From the NCBI RefSeq assembly GCF_947623445.1, contig NC_135246.1:1738501-1802500 (forward strand): a stretch of DNA of 64,000 nucleotides, read 5' to 3'. Below, in pieces: positions 35,123 to 48,458 of this stretch (position 1 is the first letter of the stretch; every line of letters begins with the position of its first letter). The notes beneath the pieces were generated by a model. The model saw only the letters and a program-made list of their open reading frames with translations. It did no database searches and had not been told where the DNA came from. This stretch comes from Clavelina lepadiformis (lineage: Eukaryota > Chordata > Ascidiacea > Aplousobranchia > Clavelinidae). A program made the position numbers and the translations under genes.

Positions 35123-35476
35123 TGTTAAAGAAAAGTATTCAACGTAACTTACATCAATACGAGATTGGTGTAATCTGAATCCGTTTGTGCAGCATCTCGT
35201 TCACATGGCAAATCCTTACAAGTAAAGGACTGACCTGAAAATTTCGTTAAATGCGTGAAAGATCATCCTGCACCAGCTATTTGCAAAAGTGCTCTTGAGT
35301 TCTGCTTAAACTAGCAATTTCACCACATGGAAGAGATTGCCCGTGTCCGTCAAGTATAAACTTCATATGTCTCAAATCCTTTCTCGGTAAATGAAACTGG
35401 AAGATATTTGGATTTTAAAACTAAGCAAAGGTTTCTCAATAGTTTTGATTGTCTACGGATTCGTAGAAAGTTTGAA

Positions 35477-35549
35477 CGAGCACGCCAAGATTCGAACCTG
35501 GAATCTTCTGATCCGTAGTCAGACGCGTTATCCATTGCGCCACGCACCC
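35477..35549 (-). tRNA. trnR-ACG: tRNA-Arg(ACG), unit 17
   Basis: G52-T62 wobble and AGATT variable loop, as in unit 1. Confidence 0.95.
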
Positions 35550-36719
35550 ACAAGCTTTTACAAATATAGATTTCGTAATGCGATTTAAATTAATTTACCT
35601 CAGTTAAAATTTTAAAACTTTAAATGCATTTGCACATACCAAAACTTTGGTTACGTCAAGGTGCTTGTTTTAGGAGATGTACGGTGTATATTTGAAGAAG
35701 GGGCAAGAGTCTGATTTTATGACCTAATGTGTAGTAAAATTACCAAGAATACAGTCGCGATTACTTTTTGCATACAAAGTATAGGTATGCCTGCGACTAC
35801 ACCATACTGGTATACGACAGATTTCACATACCTCTATCTCCCGCTGTATATAGGATTAATATATAGATTGCATATTTTGACCTTAAGGGGGCGTCAAACA
35901 CCAAAAACTAAGATCTTTATGAATTTGTTGTACTCCTACGTAGGGCTTTAAAATAGCACTTTAGGCCAATCGAAAAACAGCATGTTTTCAATCCTGGGAA
36001 CTACCCTTGCAGTTGTCGTGCTTCAATGTCCCAGGTCGCGTGCAGAATTAGGCTAAAAAGTAGTATGAAAGTAGCCAAGATCGATTTTTAGACCAAAATT
36101 TTAGTGTTTATTTTGCGTCTTTGTAAAAAACGTTTGAATCATGTTTTTTGATGGCTTTTTATGGAATGATATTGTAGTTCAAAGCATACTAAATTGCCAT
36201 GCAAAATTTGAGAGAGCCCCATAAAAGATTTTTTGAGCAAACAGTCTTTCAGTAAAATCACTGTATAAAAATACAAACAAAGATTTTATGGCATTTTTGG
36301 TGTTTAGCCCCTCCTGAAATACAAATTTTCTTCTTACTCATGCCAAATTTTACGTACGTCTTGAAGGCGATCTTAAAATTTGAAACAATTCATTTTCTAG
36401 GATAATTCCAAGGCCAAAACACAAAATCGACCATATTGCCCCTGATTGGCTAAAACATATTTTAAAAGCCTTACGTAAGAGTCTAACAAACTCAGAAAAG
36501 TTTAAGTTTTTCACAGATACGTTTCTTTCATACATAGCACTCGTAATATTATCTTTACGCGATGAGAACCTTTTCGTTCATTTACAGAACCACTGTTTTT
36601 ATGTAAATATTTGAAGTTTCTTTTTTACACATTAAAACAAGTTTTACGGCCCAATGTGTGTACAAATTAATTAAGTCTGCAATGTACCATGCACGAAACA
36701 GGAAGCTTTTAGCAAAAAA

Positions 36720-37014
36720 GAGTTGAGTCCAACTATATTAACCGGGCTACGACACTCGGCCTATTCACGGGTGCTGTCCCGCTACTGGTCAACGCGAGAA
36801 CTTTTAACTGCTCCCTTTCGGACCTGACCCGGTTCGTTCCTCCTTAGACAACCTGGACACCTTACGTTCCCATAAGACGACCATATTGACGCTGAGCTTA
36901 GCGCGGACACCTGCTCGACATAGGTCCAAGTACCGCACATTTCCCAGTTTCAAGTTGTTCAACAACTCCAGCTTCCAAGTAACTGGATTACAGGCGCGCG
37001 CCACAACGCCCGGC
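36720..37014 (-). ncRNA. 7SL: SRP (7SL) RNA, unit 18 (helix 6 variant)
   Basis: Helix 6 GGAA-loop type, identical in kind to unit 2. T-run 36714-36719. Confidence 0.97.
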
Positions 37015-37202
37015 GAGCCTACAGCCACTAAATGGAGCGTATAAACATCAAATTATTTTTGGAACGTCGAGATTTGATTTCCATATACGAAACAAATAAA
37101 TCCCAATTTGGTTCTTTGAAAACTGCCTCAATGTTTACAAATATACATTGTGTGAATAAACCAATGTTTTGCGTTTATTCTGCGAATGGATACATTCGAA
37201 AT

Positions 37203-37275
37203 CGAGCACGGCAGGACTCGAACCTGCAAACTTCTGATCCGAAGTCAGACGCGTTATCCATTACGCTACGTGCCC
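37203..37275 (-). tRNA. trnR-UCG: tRNA-Arg(TCG), unit 18
   Basis: Variable loop AGTTT instead of AGATT, which is the state of the ACG tRNA in most units. A small gene conversion from the neighbouring isoacceptor would explain it; a single substitution would too. Confidence 0.96.
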
Positions 37276-37629
37276 TGTTAAAGAAAAGTATTCAACGTAA
37301 CTTACATCAATACGAGATTGGTGTAATCTGAATCAGTTTGTGCAGCATCTCGTTCACATGGCAAATCCTTACAAGTAAAGGACTGACCTGAAAATTTCGT
37401 TAAATGCGTGAAAGATCATCCTGCACCAGCTATTTGCAAAAGTGCTCTTGAGTTCTGCTTAAACTAACAATTTCACCACATGGAAGAGATTGCCCGTGTC
37501 CGTCAAGTATAAACTTCATATGTCTCAAATCCTTTCTCGGTAAATGAAACTGGAAGATATTTGGATTTTAAAACTAAGCAAAGGTTTCTCAATAGTTTTG
37601 ATTGTCTACGGATTCGTAGAAAGTTTGAA

Positions 37630-37702
37630 CGAGCACGCCAGGATTCGAACCTGGAAACTTCTGATCCGTAGTCAGACGCGTTATCCATTGCGCCACGCAC
37701 CC
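37630..37702 (-). tRNA. trnR-ACG: tRNA-Arg(ACG), unit 18
   Basis: Majority sequence. Confidence 0.98.
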
Positions 37703-38872
37703 ACAAGCTTTTACAAATATCGATTTCGTAATGCGATTTAAATGAATTTACCTCAGTTAAAATTTTAAAACTTTAAATGCATTTGTACATACCAAAACTT
37801 TGGTTACGTCAAGGTGCTTGTTTTAGGAGATGTACGGTGTATATTTGAAGAAGGGGCAAGAGTCTGATTTTATGACCTAATGTGTAGTAAAATTACCAAG
37901 AATACAGTCGCGATTACTTTTTGCATACAAAGTATAGGTATGCCTGCGACTACACCATACTGGTATACGACAGATTTCACATACCTCTATCTCCCGCTGT
38001 ATATAGGATTAATATATAGATTGCATATTTTGACCTTAAGGGGGCGTCAAACACCAAAAACTAAGATCTTTATGAATTTGTTGTACTCCTACGTAGGGCT
38101 TTAAAATAGCACTTTAGGCCAATCGAAAAACAGCATGTTTTCAATCCTGGGAACTACCCTTGCAGTTGTCGTGCTTCAATGTCCCAGGTCGCGTGCAGAA
38201 TTAGGCTAAAAAGTAGTATGAAAGTAGCCAAGATCGATTTTTAGACCAAAATTTTAGTGTTTATTTTGCGTCTTTGTAAAAAACGTTTGAATCATGTTTT
38301 TTGATGGCTTTTTATGGAATGATGTTGTAGTTCAAAGCATACTAAATTGCCATGCAAAATTTCAGAGACCCCCATAAAAGATTTTTTGAGCAAACAGTCT
38401 TTCAGTAAAATCACTGTATAAAAATACAAACAAAGATTTTATGGCATTTTTGGTGTTTAGACCCTCCTGAAATACAAATTTTCTTCTTACTCATGCCAAA
38501 TTTTACGTACGTCTTGAAGGCGATCTTAAAATTTGAAACAATTCATTTTCTAGGATAATTCCAAGGCCAAAACACAAAATCGACCATATTGCCCCTGATT
38601 GGCTAAAACATATTTTAAAAGCCTTACGTAAGAGTCTAACAAACTCAGAAAAGTTTAAGTTTTTCAAAGATACGTTTCTTTCATACATAGCACTCGTAAT
38701 ATTATCTTTACGCGATGAGAACCTTTTCGTTCATTTACAGAACCACTGTTTTTATGTAAATATTTGAAGTTTCTTTTTTACACATTAAAACAAGTTTTAC
38801 GGCCCAATGTGTGTACAAATTAATTAAGTCTGCAATGTACCATGCACGAAACAGGAAGCTTTTAGCAAAAAA

Positions 38873-39167
38873 GAGTTGAGTCCAACTATATTAACCGGGC
38901 TACGACACTCGGCCTATTCACGGGTGCTGTCCCGCTACTGGTCAACGCGAGAACTTTTGGCTGCTCCCTTTCGGACCTGACCCGGTTCGTTCCTCCTTAG
39001 ACAACCTGGACACCTTAAGTTTCCATAAGACGACCATATTGACGCTGAGCTTAGCGCGGACACCTGCTCGACATAGGTCCAAGTACCGCACATTTCCCAG
39101 TTTCAAGTTGTTCAACAACTCCAGCTTCCAAGTAACTGGATTACAGGCGCGCGCCACAACGCCCGGC
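38873..39167 (-). ncRNA. 7SL: SRP (7SL) RNA, unit 19
   Basis: C218T only; counterpart of unit 3. T-run 38867-38872. Confidence 0.97.
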
Positions 39168-39355
39168 GAGCCTACAGCCACTAAATGGAGCGTATAAACA
39201 TCAAATTATTTTTGGAACGTCGAGATTTGATTTCCATATACGAAACAAATAAATCCCAATTTGGTTCTTTGAAAACTGCCTCAATGTTTACAAATATACA
39301 TTGTGTGAATAAACCAATGTTTTGCGTTTATTCTGCGAATGGATACATTCGAAAT

Positions 39356-39428
39356 CGAGCACGGCAGGACTCGAACCTGCAATCTTCTGATCCGAAGTCA
39401 GACGCGTTATCCATTACGCTACGTGCCC
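39356..39428 (-). tRNA. trnR-UCG: tRNA-Arg(TCG), unit 19
   Basis: Majority sequence. Confidence 0.97.
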
Positions 39429-39782
39429 TATTAAAGAAAAGTATTCAACGTAACTTACATCAATACGAGATTGGTGTAATCTGAATCCGTTTGTGCAGCA
39501 TCTCGTTCACATGGCAAATCCTTACAAGTAAAGGACTGACCTGAAAATTTCGTTAAATGCGTGAAAGATCATCCTGCACCAGCTATTTGCAAAAGTGCTC
39601 ATGAGTTCTGCTTAAACTAACAATTTCACCACATGGAAGAGATTGCCCGTGTCCGTCAAGTATAAACTTCATATGTCTCAAATCCTTTCTCGGTAAATGA
39701 AACTGGAAGATATTTGGATTTTAAAACTAAGCAAAGGTTTCTCAATAGTTTTGATTGTCTACGGATTCGTAGAAAGTTTGAA

Positions 39783-39855
39783 CGAGCACGCCAGGATTCG
39801 AACCTGGAAACTTCTGATCCGTAGTCAGACGCGTTATCCATTGCGCCACGCACCC
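39783..39855 (-). tRNA. trnR-ACG: tRNA-Arg(ACG), unit 19
   Basis: Majority sequence. Confidence 0.98.
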
Positions 39856-41025
39856 ACAAGCTTTTACAAATATCGATTTCGTAATGCGATTTAAATGAAT
39901 TTACCTCAGTTAAAATTTTAAAACTTTAAATGCATTTGTACATACCAAAACTTTGGTTACGTCAAGGTGCTTGTTTTAGGAGATGTACGGTGTATATTTG
40001 AAGAAGGGGCAAGAGTCTGATTTTATGACCTAATGTGTAGTAAAATTACCAAGAATACAGTCGCGATTACTTTTTGCATACAAAGTATAGGTATGCCTGC
40101 GACTACACCATACTGGTATACGACAGATTTCACATACCTCTATCTCCCGCTGTATATAGGATTAATATATAGATTGCATATTTTGACCTTAAAGGGGCGT
40201 CAAACACCAAAAACTAAGATCTTTATGAATTTGTTGTACTCCTACGTAGGGCTTTAAAATAGCACTTTAGGCCAATCGAAAAACAGCATGTTTTCAATCC
40301 TGGGAACTACCCTTGCAGTTGTCGTGCTTCAATGTCCCAGGTCGCGTGCAGAATTAGGCTAAAAAGTAGTATGAAAGTAGCCAAGATCGATTTTTAGACC
40401 AAAATTTTAGTGTTTATTTTGCGTCTTTGTAAAAAACGTTTGAATCATGTTTTTTGATGGCTTTTTATGGAATGATGTTGTAGTTCAAAGCATACTAAAT
40501 TGCCATGCAAAATTTCAGAGACCCCCATAAAAGATTTTTTGAGAAAACAGTCTTTCAGTAAAATCACTGTATAAAAATACAAACAAAGATTTTATGGCAT
40601 TTTTGGTGTTTAGCCCCTCCTGAAATACAAATTTTCTTCTTACTCATGCCAAATTTTACGTACGTCTTGAAGGCGATCTTAAAATTTGAAACAATTCATT
40701 TTCTAGGATAATTCCAAGGCCAAAACACAAAATCGACCATATTGCCCCTGATTGGCTAAAACATATTTTAAAAGCCTTACGTAAGAGTCTAACAAACTCA
40801 GAAAAGTTTAAGTTTTTCACAGATACGTTTCTTTCATACATAGCACTCGTAATATTATCTTTACGCGATGAGAACCTTTTCGTTCATTTACAGAACCACT
40901 GTTTTTATGTAAATATTTGAAGTTTCTTTTTTACACATTAAAACAAGTTTTACGGCCCAATGTGTGTACAAATTAATTAAGTCTGCAATGTACCATGCAC
41001 GAAACAGGAAGCTTTTAGCAAAAAA

Positions 41026-41320
41026 GAGTTGAGTCCAACTATATTAACCGGGCTACGACACTCGGCCTATTCACGGGTGCTGTCCCGCTACTGGTCAACG
41101 CGAGAACTTTTAACTGCTCCCTTTCGGACCTGACCCGGTTCGTTCCTCCTTAGACAACCTGGACACCTTACGTTCCCATAAGACGACCATATTGACGCTG
41201 AGCTTAGCGCGGACACCTGCTCGACATAGGTCCAAGTACCGCACATTTCCCAGTTTCAAGTTGTTCAACAACTCCAGCTTCCAAGTAACTGGATTACAGG
41301 CGCGCGCCACAACGCCCGGC
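41026..41320 (-). ncRNA. 7SL: SRP (7SL) RNA, unit 20 (helix 6 variant)
   Basis: GGAA-loop type; counterpart of unit 4. T-run 41020-41025. Confidence 0.97.
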
Positions 41321-41508
41321 GAGCCTACAGCCACTAAATGGAGCGTATAAACATCAAATTATTTTTGGAACGTCGAGATTTGATTTCCATATACGAAACA
41401 AATAAATCCCAATTTGGTTCTTTGAAAACTGCCTCAATGTTTACAAATATACATTGTGTGAATAAACCAATGTTTTGCGTTTATTCTGCGAATGGATACA
41501 TTCGAAAT

Positions 41509-41581
41509 CGAGCACGGCAGGACTCGAACCTGCAATCTTCTGATCCGAAGTCAGACGCGTTATCCATTACGCTACGTGCCC
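41509..41581 (-). tRNA. trnR-UCG: tRNA-Arg(TCG), unit 20
   Basis: Majority sequence. Confidence 0.97.
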
Positions 41582-41935
41582 TGTTAAAGAAAAGTATTCA
41601 ACGTAACTTACATCAATACGAGATTGGTGTAATCTGAATCAGTTTGTGCAGCATCTCGTTCACATGGCAAATCCTTACAAGTAAAGGACTGACCTGAAAA
41701 TTTCGTTAAATGCGTGAAAGATCATCCTGCACCAGCTATTTGCAAAAGTGCTCTTGAGTTCTGCTTAAACTAACAATTTCACCACATGGAAGAGATTGCC
41801 CGTGTCCGTCAAGTATAAACTTCATATGTCTCAAATCCTTTCTCGGTAAATGAAACTGGAAGATATTTGGATTTTAAAACTAAGCAAAGGTTTCTCAATA
41901 GTTTTGATTGTCTACGGATTCGTAGAAAGTTTGAA

Positions 41936-42008
41936 CGAGCACGCCAGGATTCGAACCTGGAAACTTCTGATCCGTAGTCAGACGCGTTATCCATTGCGCC
42001 ACGCACCC
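41936..42008 (-). tRNA. trnR-ACG: tRNA-Arg(ACG), unit 20
   Basis: Majority sequence. Confidence 0.98.
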
Positions 42009-43173
42009 ACAAGCTTTTACAAATATCGATTTCGTAATGCGATTTAAATGAATTTACCTCAGTTAAAATTTTAAAACTTTAAATGCATTTGTACATACCA
42101 AAACTTTGGTTACGTCAAGGTGCTTGTTTTAGGAGATGTACGGTGTATATTTGAAGAAGGGGCAAGAGTCTGATTTTATGACCTAATGTGTAGTAAAATT
42201 ACCAAGAATACAGTCGCGATTACTTTTTGCATACAAAGTATAGGTATGCCTGCGACTACACCATACTGGTATACGACAGATTTCACATACCTCTATCTCC
42301 CGCTGTATATAGGATTAATATATAGATTGCATATTTCGACCTTAAGGGGGCGTCAAACACCAAAAACTAAGATCTTTATGAATTTGTTGTACTCCTACGT
42401 AGGGCTTTAAAATAGCACTTTAGGCCAATCGAAAAACAGCATGTTTTCAATCCTGGGAACTACCCTTGCAGTTGTCGTGCTTCAATGTCCCAGGTCGCGT
42501 GCAGAATTAGGCTAAAAAGTAGTATGAAAGTAGCCAAGATCGATTTTTAGACCAAAATTTTAGTGTTTATTTTGCGTCTTTGTAAAAAACGTTTGAATCA
42601 TGTTTTTTGATGGCTTTTTATGGAATGATAGTTCAAAGCATACTAAATTGCCATGCAAAATTTCAGAGAGCCCCATAAAAGATTTTTTGAGCAAACAGTC
42701 TTTCAGTAAAATCACTGTATAAAAATACAAACAAAGATTTTATGGCATTTTTGGTGTTTAGCCCCTCCTGAAATACAAATTTTCTTCTTACTCATGCCAA
42801 ATTTTACGTACGTCTTGAAGGCGATCTTAAAATTTGAAACAATTCATTTTCTAGGATAATTCCAAGGCCAAAACACAAAATCGACCATATTGCCCCTGAT
42901 TGGCTAAAACATATTTTAAAAGCCTTACGTAAGAGTCTAACAAACTCAGAAAAGTTTAAGTTTTTCAAAGATACGTTTCTTTCATACATAGCACTCGTAA
43001 TATTATCTTTACGCGATGAGAACCTTTTCGTTCATTTACAGAACCACTGTTTTTATGTAAATATTTGAAGTTTCTTTTTTACACATTAAAACAAGTTTTA
43101 CGGCCCAATGTGTGTACAAATTAATTAAGTCTGCAATGTACCATGCACGAAACAGGAAGCTTTTAGCAAAAAA

Positions 43174-43468
43174 GAGTTGAGTCCAACTATATTAACCGGG
43201 CTACGACACTCGGCCTATTCACGGGTGCTGTCCCGCTACTGGTCAACGCGAGAACTTTTGGCTGCTCCCTTTCGGACCTGACCCGGTTCGTTCCTCCTTA
43301 GACAACCTGGACACCTTAAGTTTCCATAAGACGACCATATTGACGCTGAGCTTAGCGCGGACACCTGCTCGACATAGGTCCAAGTACCGCACATTTCCCA
43401 GTTTCAAGTTGTTCAACAACTCCAGCTTCCAAGTAACTGGATTACAGGCGCGCGCCACAACGCCCGGC
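43174..43468 (-). ncRNA. 7SL: SRP (7SL) RNA, unit 21
   Basis: C218T only; counterpart of unit 5. T-run 43168-43173. Confidence 0.97.
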
Positions 43469-43656
43469 GAGCCTACAGCCACTAAATGGAGCGTATAAAC
43501 ATCAAATTATTTTTGGAACGTCGAGATTTGATTTCCATATACGAAACAAATAAATCCCAATTTGGTTCTTTGAAAACTGCCTCAATGTTTACAAATATAC
43601 ATTGTGTGAATAAACCAATGTTTTGCGTTTATACTGCGAATGGATACATTCGAAAT

Positions 43657-43729
43657 CGAGCACGGCAGGACTCGAACCTGCAATCTTCTGATCCGAAGTC
43701 AGACGCGTTATCCATTACGCTACGTGCCC
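43657..43729 (-). tRNA. trnR-UCG: tRNA-Arg(TCG), unit 21
   Basis: Majority sequence. Confidence 0.97.
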
Positions 43730-44081
43730 TATTAAAGAAAAGTATTCAACGTAACTTACATCAATACGAGATTGGTGTAATCTGAATCCGTTTGTGCAGC
43801 ATCTCGTTCACATGGCAAATCCTTACAAGTAAAGGACTGACCTGAAAATTTCGTTAAATGCGTGAAAGATCATCCTGCACCAGCTATTTGCAAAAGTGCT
43901 CATGAGTTCTGCTTAAACTAACAATTTCACCACATGGAAGAGATTGCCCGTGTCCGTCAAGTATAAACGTCAATTTCTCAAATCCTTTCTCGGTAAATGA
44001 AACTGGAAGATATTTGGATTTTAAAACTAAGCAAAGGTTTCTCAATAGTTTTGATTGTTTACGGATTCGTAGAAAGTTGAA

Positions 44082-44154
44082 CGAGCACGCCAGGATTCGA
44101 ACCTGGAAACTTCTGATCCGTAGTCAGACGCGTTATCCATTGCGCCACGCACCC
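44082..44154 (-). tRNA. trnR-ACG: tRNA-Arg(ACG), unit 21
   Basis: Majority sequence; trailer lacks one T as in unit 5. Confidence 0.98.
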
Positions 44155-45324
44155 ACAAGCTTTTACAAATATAGATTTCGTAATGCGATTTAAATGAATT
44201 TACCTCAGTTAAAATTTTAAAACTTTAAATGCATTTGTACATACCAAAACTTTGGTTACGTCAAGGTGCTTGTTTTAGGAGATGTACGGTGTATATTTGA
44301 AGAAGGGGCAAGAGTCTGATTTTATGACCTAATGTGTAGTAAAATTACCAAGAATACAGTCGCGATTACTTTTTGCATACAAAGTATAGGTATGCCTGCG
44401 ACTACACCATACTGGTATACGACAGATTTCACATACCTCTATCTCCCGCTGTATATAGGATTAATATATAGATTGCATATTTTGACCTTAAGGGGGCGTC
44501 AAACACCAAAAACTAAGATCTTTATGATTTTGTTGTACTCCTACGTAGGGCTTTAAAATAGCACTTTAGGCCAATCGAAAAACAGCATGTTTTCAATCCT
44601 GGGAACTACCCTTGCAGTTGGCGTGCTTCAATGTCCCAGGTCGCGTGCAGAATTAGGCTAAAAAGTAGTATGAAAGTAGCCAAGATCGATTTTTAGACCA
44701 AAATTTTAGTGTTTATTTTGCGTCTTTGTAAAAAACGTTTGAATCATGTTTTTTGATGGCTTTTTATGGAATGATATTGTAGTTCAAAGCATACTAAATT
44801 GCCATGCAAAATTTGAGAGAGCCCCATAAAAGATTTTTTGAGCAAACAGTCTTTCAGTAAAATCACTGTATAAAAATACAAACAAAGATTTTATGGCATT
44901 TTTGGTGTTTAGCCCCTCCTGAAATACAAATTTTCTTCTTACTCATGCCAAATTTTACGTACGTCTTGAAGGCGATCTTAAAATTTGAAACAATTCATTT
45001 TCTAGGATAATTCCAAGGCCAAAACACAAAATCGACCATATTGCCCCTGATTGGCTAAAACATATTTTAAAAGCCTTACGTAAGAGTCTAACAAACTCAG
45101 AAAAGTTTAAGTTTTTCACAGATACGTTTCTTTCATACATAGCACTCGTAATATTATCTTTACGCGATGAGAACCTTTTCGTTCATTTACAGAACCACTG
45201 TTTTTATGTAAATATTTGAAGTTTCTTTTTTACACATTAAAACAAGTTTTACGGCCCAATGTGTGTACGAATTAATTAAGTCTGCAATGTACCATGCACG
45301 AAACAGGAAGCTTTCAGCAAAAAA

Positions 45325-45619
45325 GAGTTGAGTCCAACTATATTAACCGGGCTACGACACTCGGCCTATTCACGGGTGCTGTCCCGCTACTGGTCAACGT
45401 GGGAACTTTTGGCTGCTCCCTTTCGGACCTGACCTGGTTCGTTCCTCCTTAGACAACCTTGACACCTTAAGTTTCCATAAGACGACCATATTGACGCTGA
45501 GCTTAGCGCGGACACCTGCTCGACATAGGTCCAAGTACCGCACATTTCCCAGTTTCAAGTTGTTCAACAACTCCAGCTTCCAAGTAACTGGATTACAGGC
45601 GCGCGCCACAACGCCCGGC
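45325..45619 (-). ncRNA. 7SL: SRP (7SL) RNA, unit 22
   Basis: C160A, G185A, G220A; counterpart of unit 6. T-run 45319-45324. Confidence 0.96.
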
Positions 45620-45807
45620 GAGCCTACAGCCACTAAATGGAGCGTATAAACATCAAATTATTTTTGGAACGTCGAGATTTGATTTCCATATACGAAACAA
45701 ATAAATCCCAATTTGGTTCTTTGAAAACTGCCTCAATGTTTACAAATATACATTGTGTGAATAAACCAATGTTTTGCGTTTATACTGCGAATGGATACAT
45801 TCGAAAT

Positions 45808-45880
45808 CGAGCACGGCAGGACTCGAACCTGCAATCTTCTGATCCGAAGTCAGACGCGTTATCCATTACGCTACGTGCCC
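45808..45880 (-). tRNA. trnR-UCG: tRNA-Arg(TCG), unit 22
   Basis: Majority sequence. Confidence 0.97.
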
Positions 45881-46233
45881 TGTTAAAGTAAAGTATTCAA
45901 CGTAACTTACATCAATACGAGATTGGTGTAATCTGAATCCGTTTGTGCAGCATCTCGTTCACATGGCAAATCCTTACAAGTAAAGGACTGACCTGAAAAT
46001 TTCGTTAAATGCGTGAAAGATCATCCTGCACCAGCTCTTTGCAAAAGTGCTCTTGAGTTCTGCTTAAACTAACAATTTCACCACATGGAACAGATTGCCC
46101 GTGTCCGTCAAGTATAAACGTCAATGTCTCAAAACCTTTCTCGGTAAATGAAACTGGAAGATATTTGGATTTTAAAACTAAGCAAAGGTTTCTCAATAGT
46201 TTTGATTGTCTACGGATTCGTAGAAAGTTTGAA

Positions 46234-46306
46234 CGAGCACGCCAGGATTCGAACCTGGAAACTTCTGATCCGTAGTCAGACGCGTTATCCATTGCGCCAC
46301 GCACCC
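46234..46306 (-). tRNA. trnR-ACG: tRNA-Arg(ACG), unit 22
   Basis: Majority sequence. Confidence 0.98.
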
Positions 46307-47476
46307 ACAAGCTTTTACAAATATCGATTTCGTAATGCGATTTAAATGAATTTACCTCAGTTAAAATTTTAAAACTTTAAATGCATTTGTACATACCAAA
46401 ACTTTGGTTACGTCAAGGTGCTTGTTTTAGGAGATGTACGGTGTATATTTGAAGAAGGGGCAAGAGTCTGATTTTATGACCTAATGTGTAGTAAAATTAC
46501 CAAGAATACAGTCGCGATTACTTTTTGCATACAAAGTATAGGTATGCCTGCGACTACACCATACTGGTATACGACAGATTTCACATACCTCTATCTCCCG
46601 CTGTATATAGGATTAATATATAGATTGCATATTTTGACCTTAAGGGGGCGTCAAACACCAAAAACTAAGATCTTTATGAATTTGTTGTACTCCTACGTAG
46701 GGCTTTAAAATAGCACTTTAGGCCAATCGAAAAACAGCATGTTTTCAATCCTGGGAACTACCCTTGCAGTTGTCGTGCTTCAATGTCCCAGGTCGCGTGC
46801 AGAATTAGGCTAAAAAGTAGTATGAAAGTAGCCAAGATCGATTTTTAGACCAAAATTTTAGTGTTTATTTTGCGTCTTTGTAAAAAACGTTTGAATCATG
46901 TTTTTTGATGGCTTTTTATGGAATGATATTGTAGTTCAAAGCATACTAAATTGCCATGCAAAATTTGAGAGAGCCCCATAAAAGATTTTTTGAGCAAACA
47001 GTCTTTCAGTAAAATCACTGTATAAAAATACAAACAAAGATTTTATGGCATTTTTGGTGTTTAGCCCCTCCTGAAATACAAATTTTCTTCTTACTTATGC
47101 CAAATTTTACGTACGTCTTGAAGGCGATCTTAAAATTTGAAACAATTCATTTTCTAGGATAATTCCAAGGCCAAAACACAAAATCGACCATATTGCCCCT
47201 GATTGGCTAAAACATATTTTAAAAGCCTTACGTAAGAGTCTAACAAACTCAGAAAAGTTTAAGTTTTTCACAGATACGTTTCTTTCATACATAGCACTCG
47301 TAATATTATCTTTACGCGATGAGAACCTTTTCGTTCATTTACAGAACCACTGTTTTTATGTAAATATTTGAAGTTTCTTTTTTACACATTAAAACAAGTT
47401 TTACGGCCCAATGTGTGTACGAATTAATTAAGTCTGCAATGTACCATGCACGAAACAGGAAGCTTTCAGCAAAAAA

Positions 47477-47771
47477 GAGTTGAGTCCAACTATATTAACC
47501 GGGCTACGACACTCGGCCTATTCACGGGTGCTGTCCCGCTACTGGTCAACGTGGGAACTTTTGGCTGCTCCCTTTCGGACCTGACGTGGTTCGTTCCTCC
47601 TTAGACAACCTGGACACCTTAAGTTTCCATAAGACGACCATATTGACGCTGAGCTTAGCGCGGACACCTGCTCGACATAGGTCCAAGTACCGCACATTTC
47701 CCAGTTTCAAGTTGTTCAACAACTCCAGCTTCCAAGTAACTGGATTACAGGCGCGCGCCACAACGCCCGGC
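47477..47771 (-). ncRNA. 7SL: SRP (7SL) RNA, unit 23
   Basis: G220A as in unit 22, plus G185A and a private G186C in the 5' strand of helix 8. The base two positions upstream of the usual TATA-flank ATG is also changed (T at 47789-47790 region). Looks like unit 22 type with later changes. T-run 47471-47476. Confidence 0.94.
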
Positions 47772-47959
47772 GAGCCTACAGCCACTAATTGGAGCGTATA
47801 AACATCAAATTATTTTTGGAACGTCGAGATTTGATTTCCATATACGAAACAAATAAATCCCAATTTGGTTCTTTGAAAACTGCCTCAATGTTTACAAATA
47901 TACATTGTGTGAATAAACCAATGTTTTGCGTTTATACTGCGAATGGATACATTCGAAAT

Positions 47960-48032
47960 CGAGCACGGCAGGACTCGAACCTGCAATCTTCTGATCCGAA
48001 GTCAGACGCGTTATCCATTACGCTACGTGCCC
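47960..48032 (-). tRNA. trnR-UCG: tRNA-Arg(TCG), unit 23
   Basis: Majority sequence. Confidence 0.97.
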
Positions 48033-48385
48033 TGTTAAAGTAAAGTATTCAACGTAACTTACATCAATACGAGATTGGTGTAATCTGAATCCGTTTGTGC
48101 AGCATCTCGTTCACATGGCAAATCCTTACAAGTAAAGGACTGACATGAAAATTTCGTTAAATGCGTGAAAGATCATCCTGCACCAGCTCTATGCAAAAGT
48201 GCTCTTGAGTTCTGCTTAAACTAACAATTTCACCACATGGAAGAGATTGCCCGTGTCCGTCAAGTATAAACGTCAATGTCTCAAATCCTTTCTCGGTAAA
48301 TGAAACTGGAAGATATTTGGATTTTAAAACTAAGCAAAGGTTTCTCAATAGTTTTGATTGTCTACGGATTCGTAGAAAGTTTGAA

Positions 48386-48458
48386 CGAGCACGCCAGGAT
48401 TCGAACCTGGAAACTTCTGATCCGTAGTCAGACGCGTTATCCATTGCGCCACGCACCC
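48386..48458 (-). tRNA. trnR-ACG: tRNA-Arg(ACG), unit 23
   Basis: Majority sequence. Confidence 0.98.

Larger units (their letters stand above)
34430..47339. repeat. Higher-order repeat copy B (units 17-22)
   Basis: This is the second copy of the six-unit block, displaced by 34,429 bp. A few differences have arisen since the duplication: the SRP T-run region and D-stem of unit 17 versus unit 1, and the tRNA-Arg(TCG) variable loop of unit 18 versus unit 2. After unit 22 the register shifts by one unit (unit 23 has no single counterpart). Units 7-8 then correspond to units 24-25 at an offset of 36,581 bp. Confidence 0.88.
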
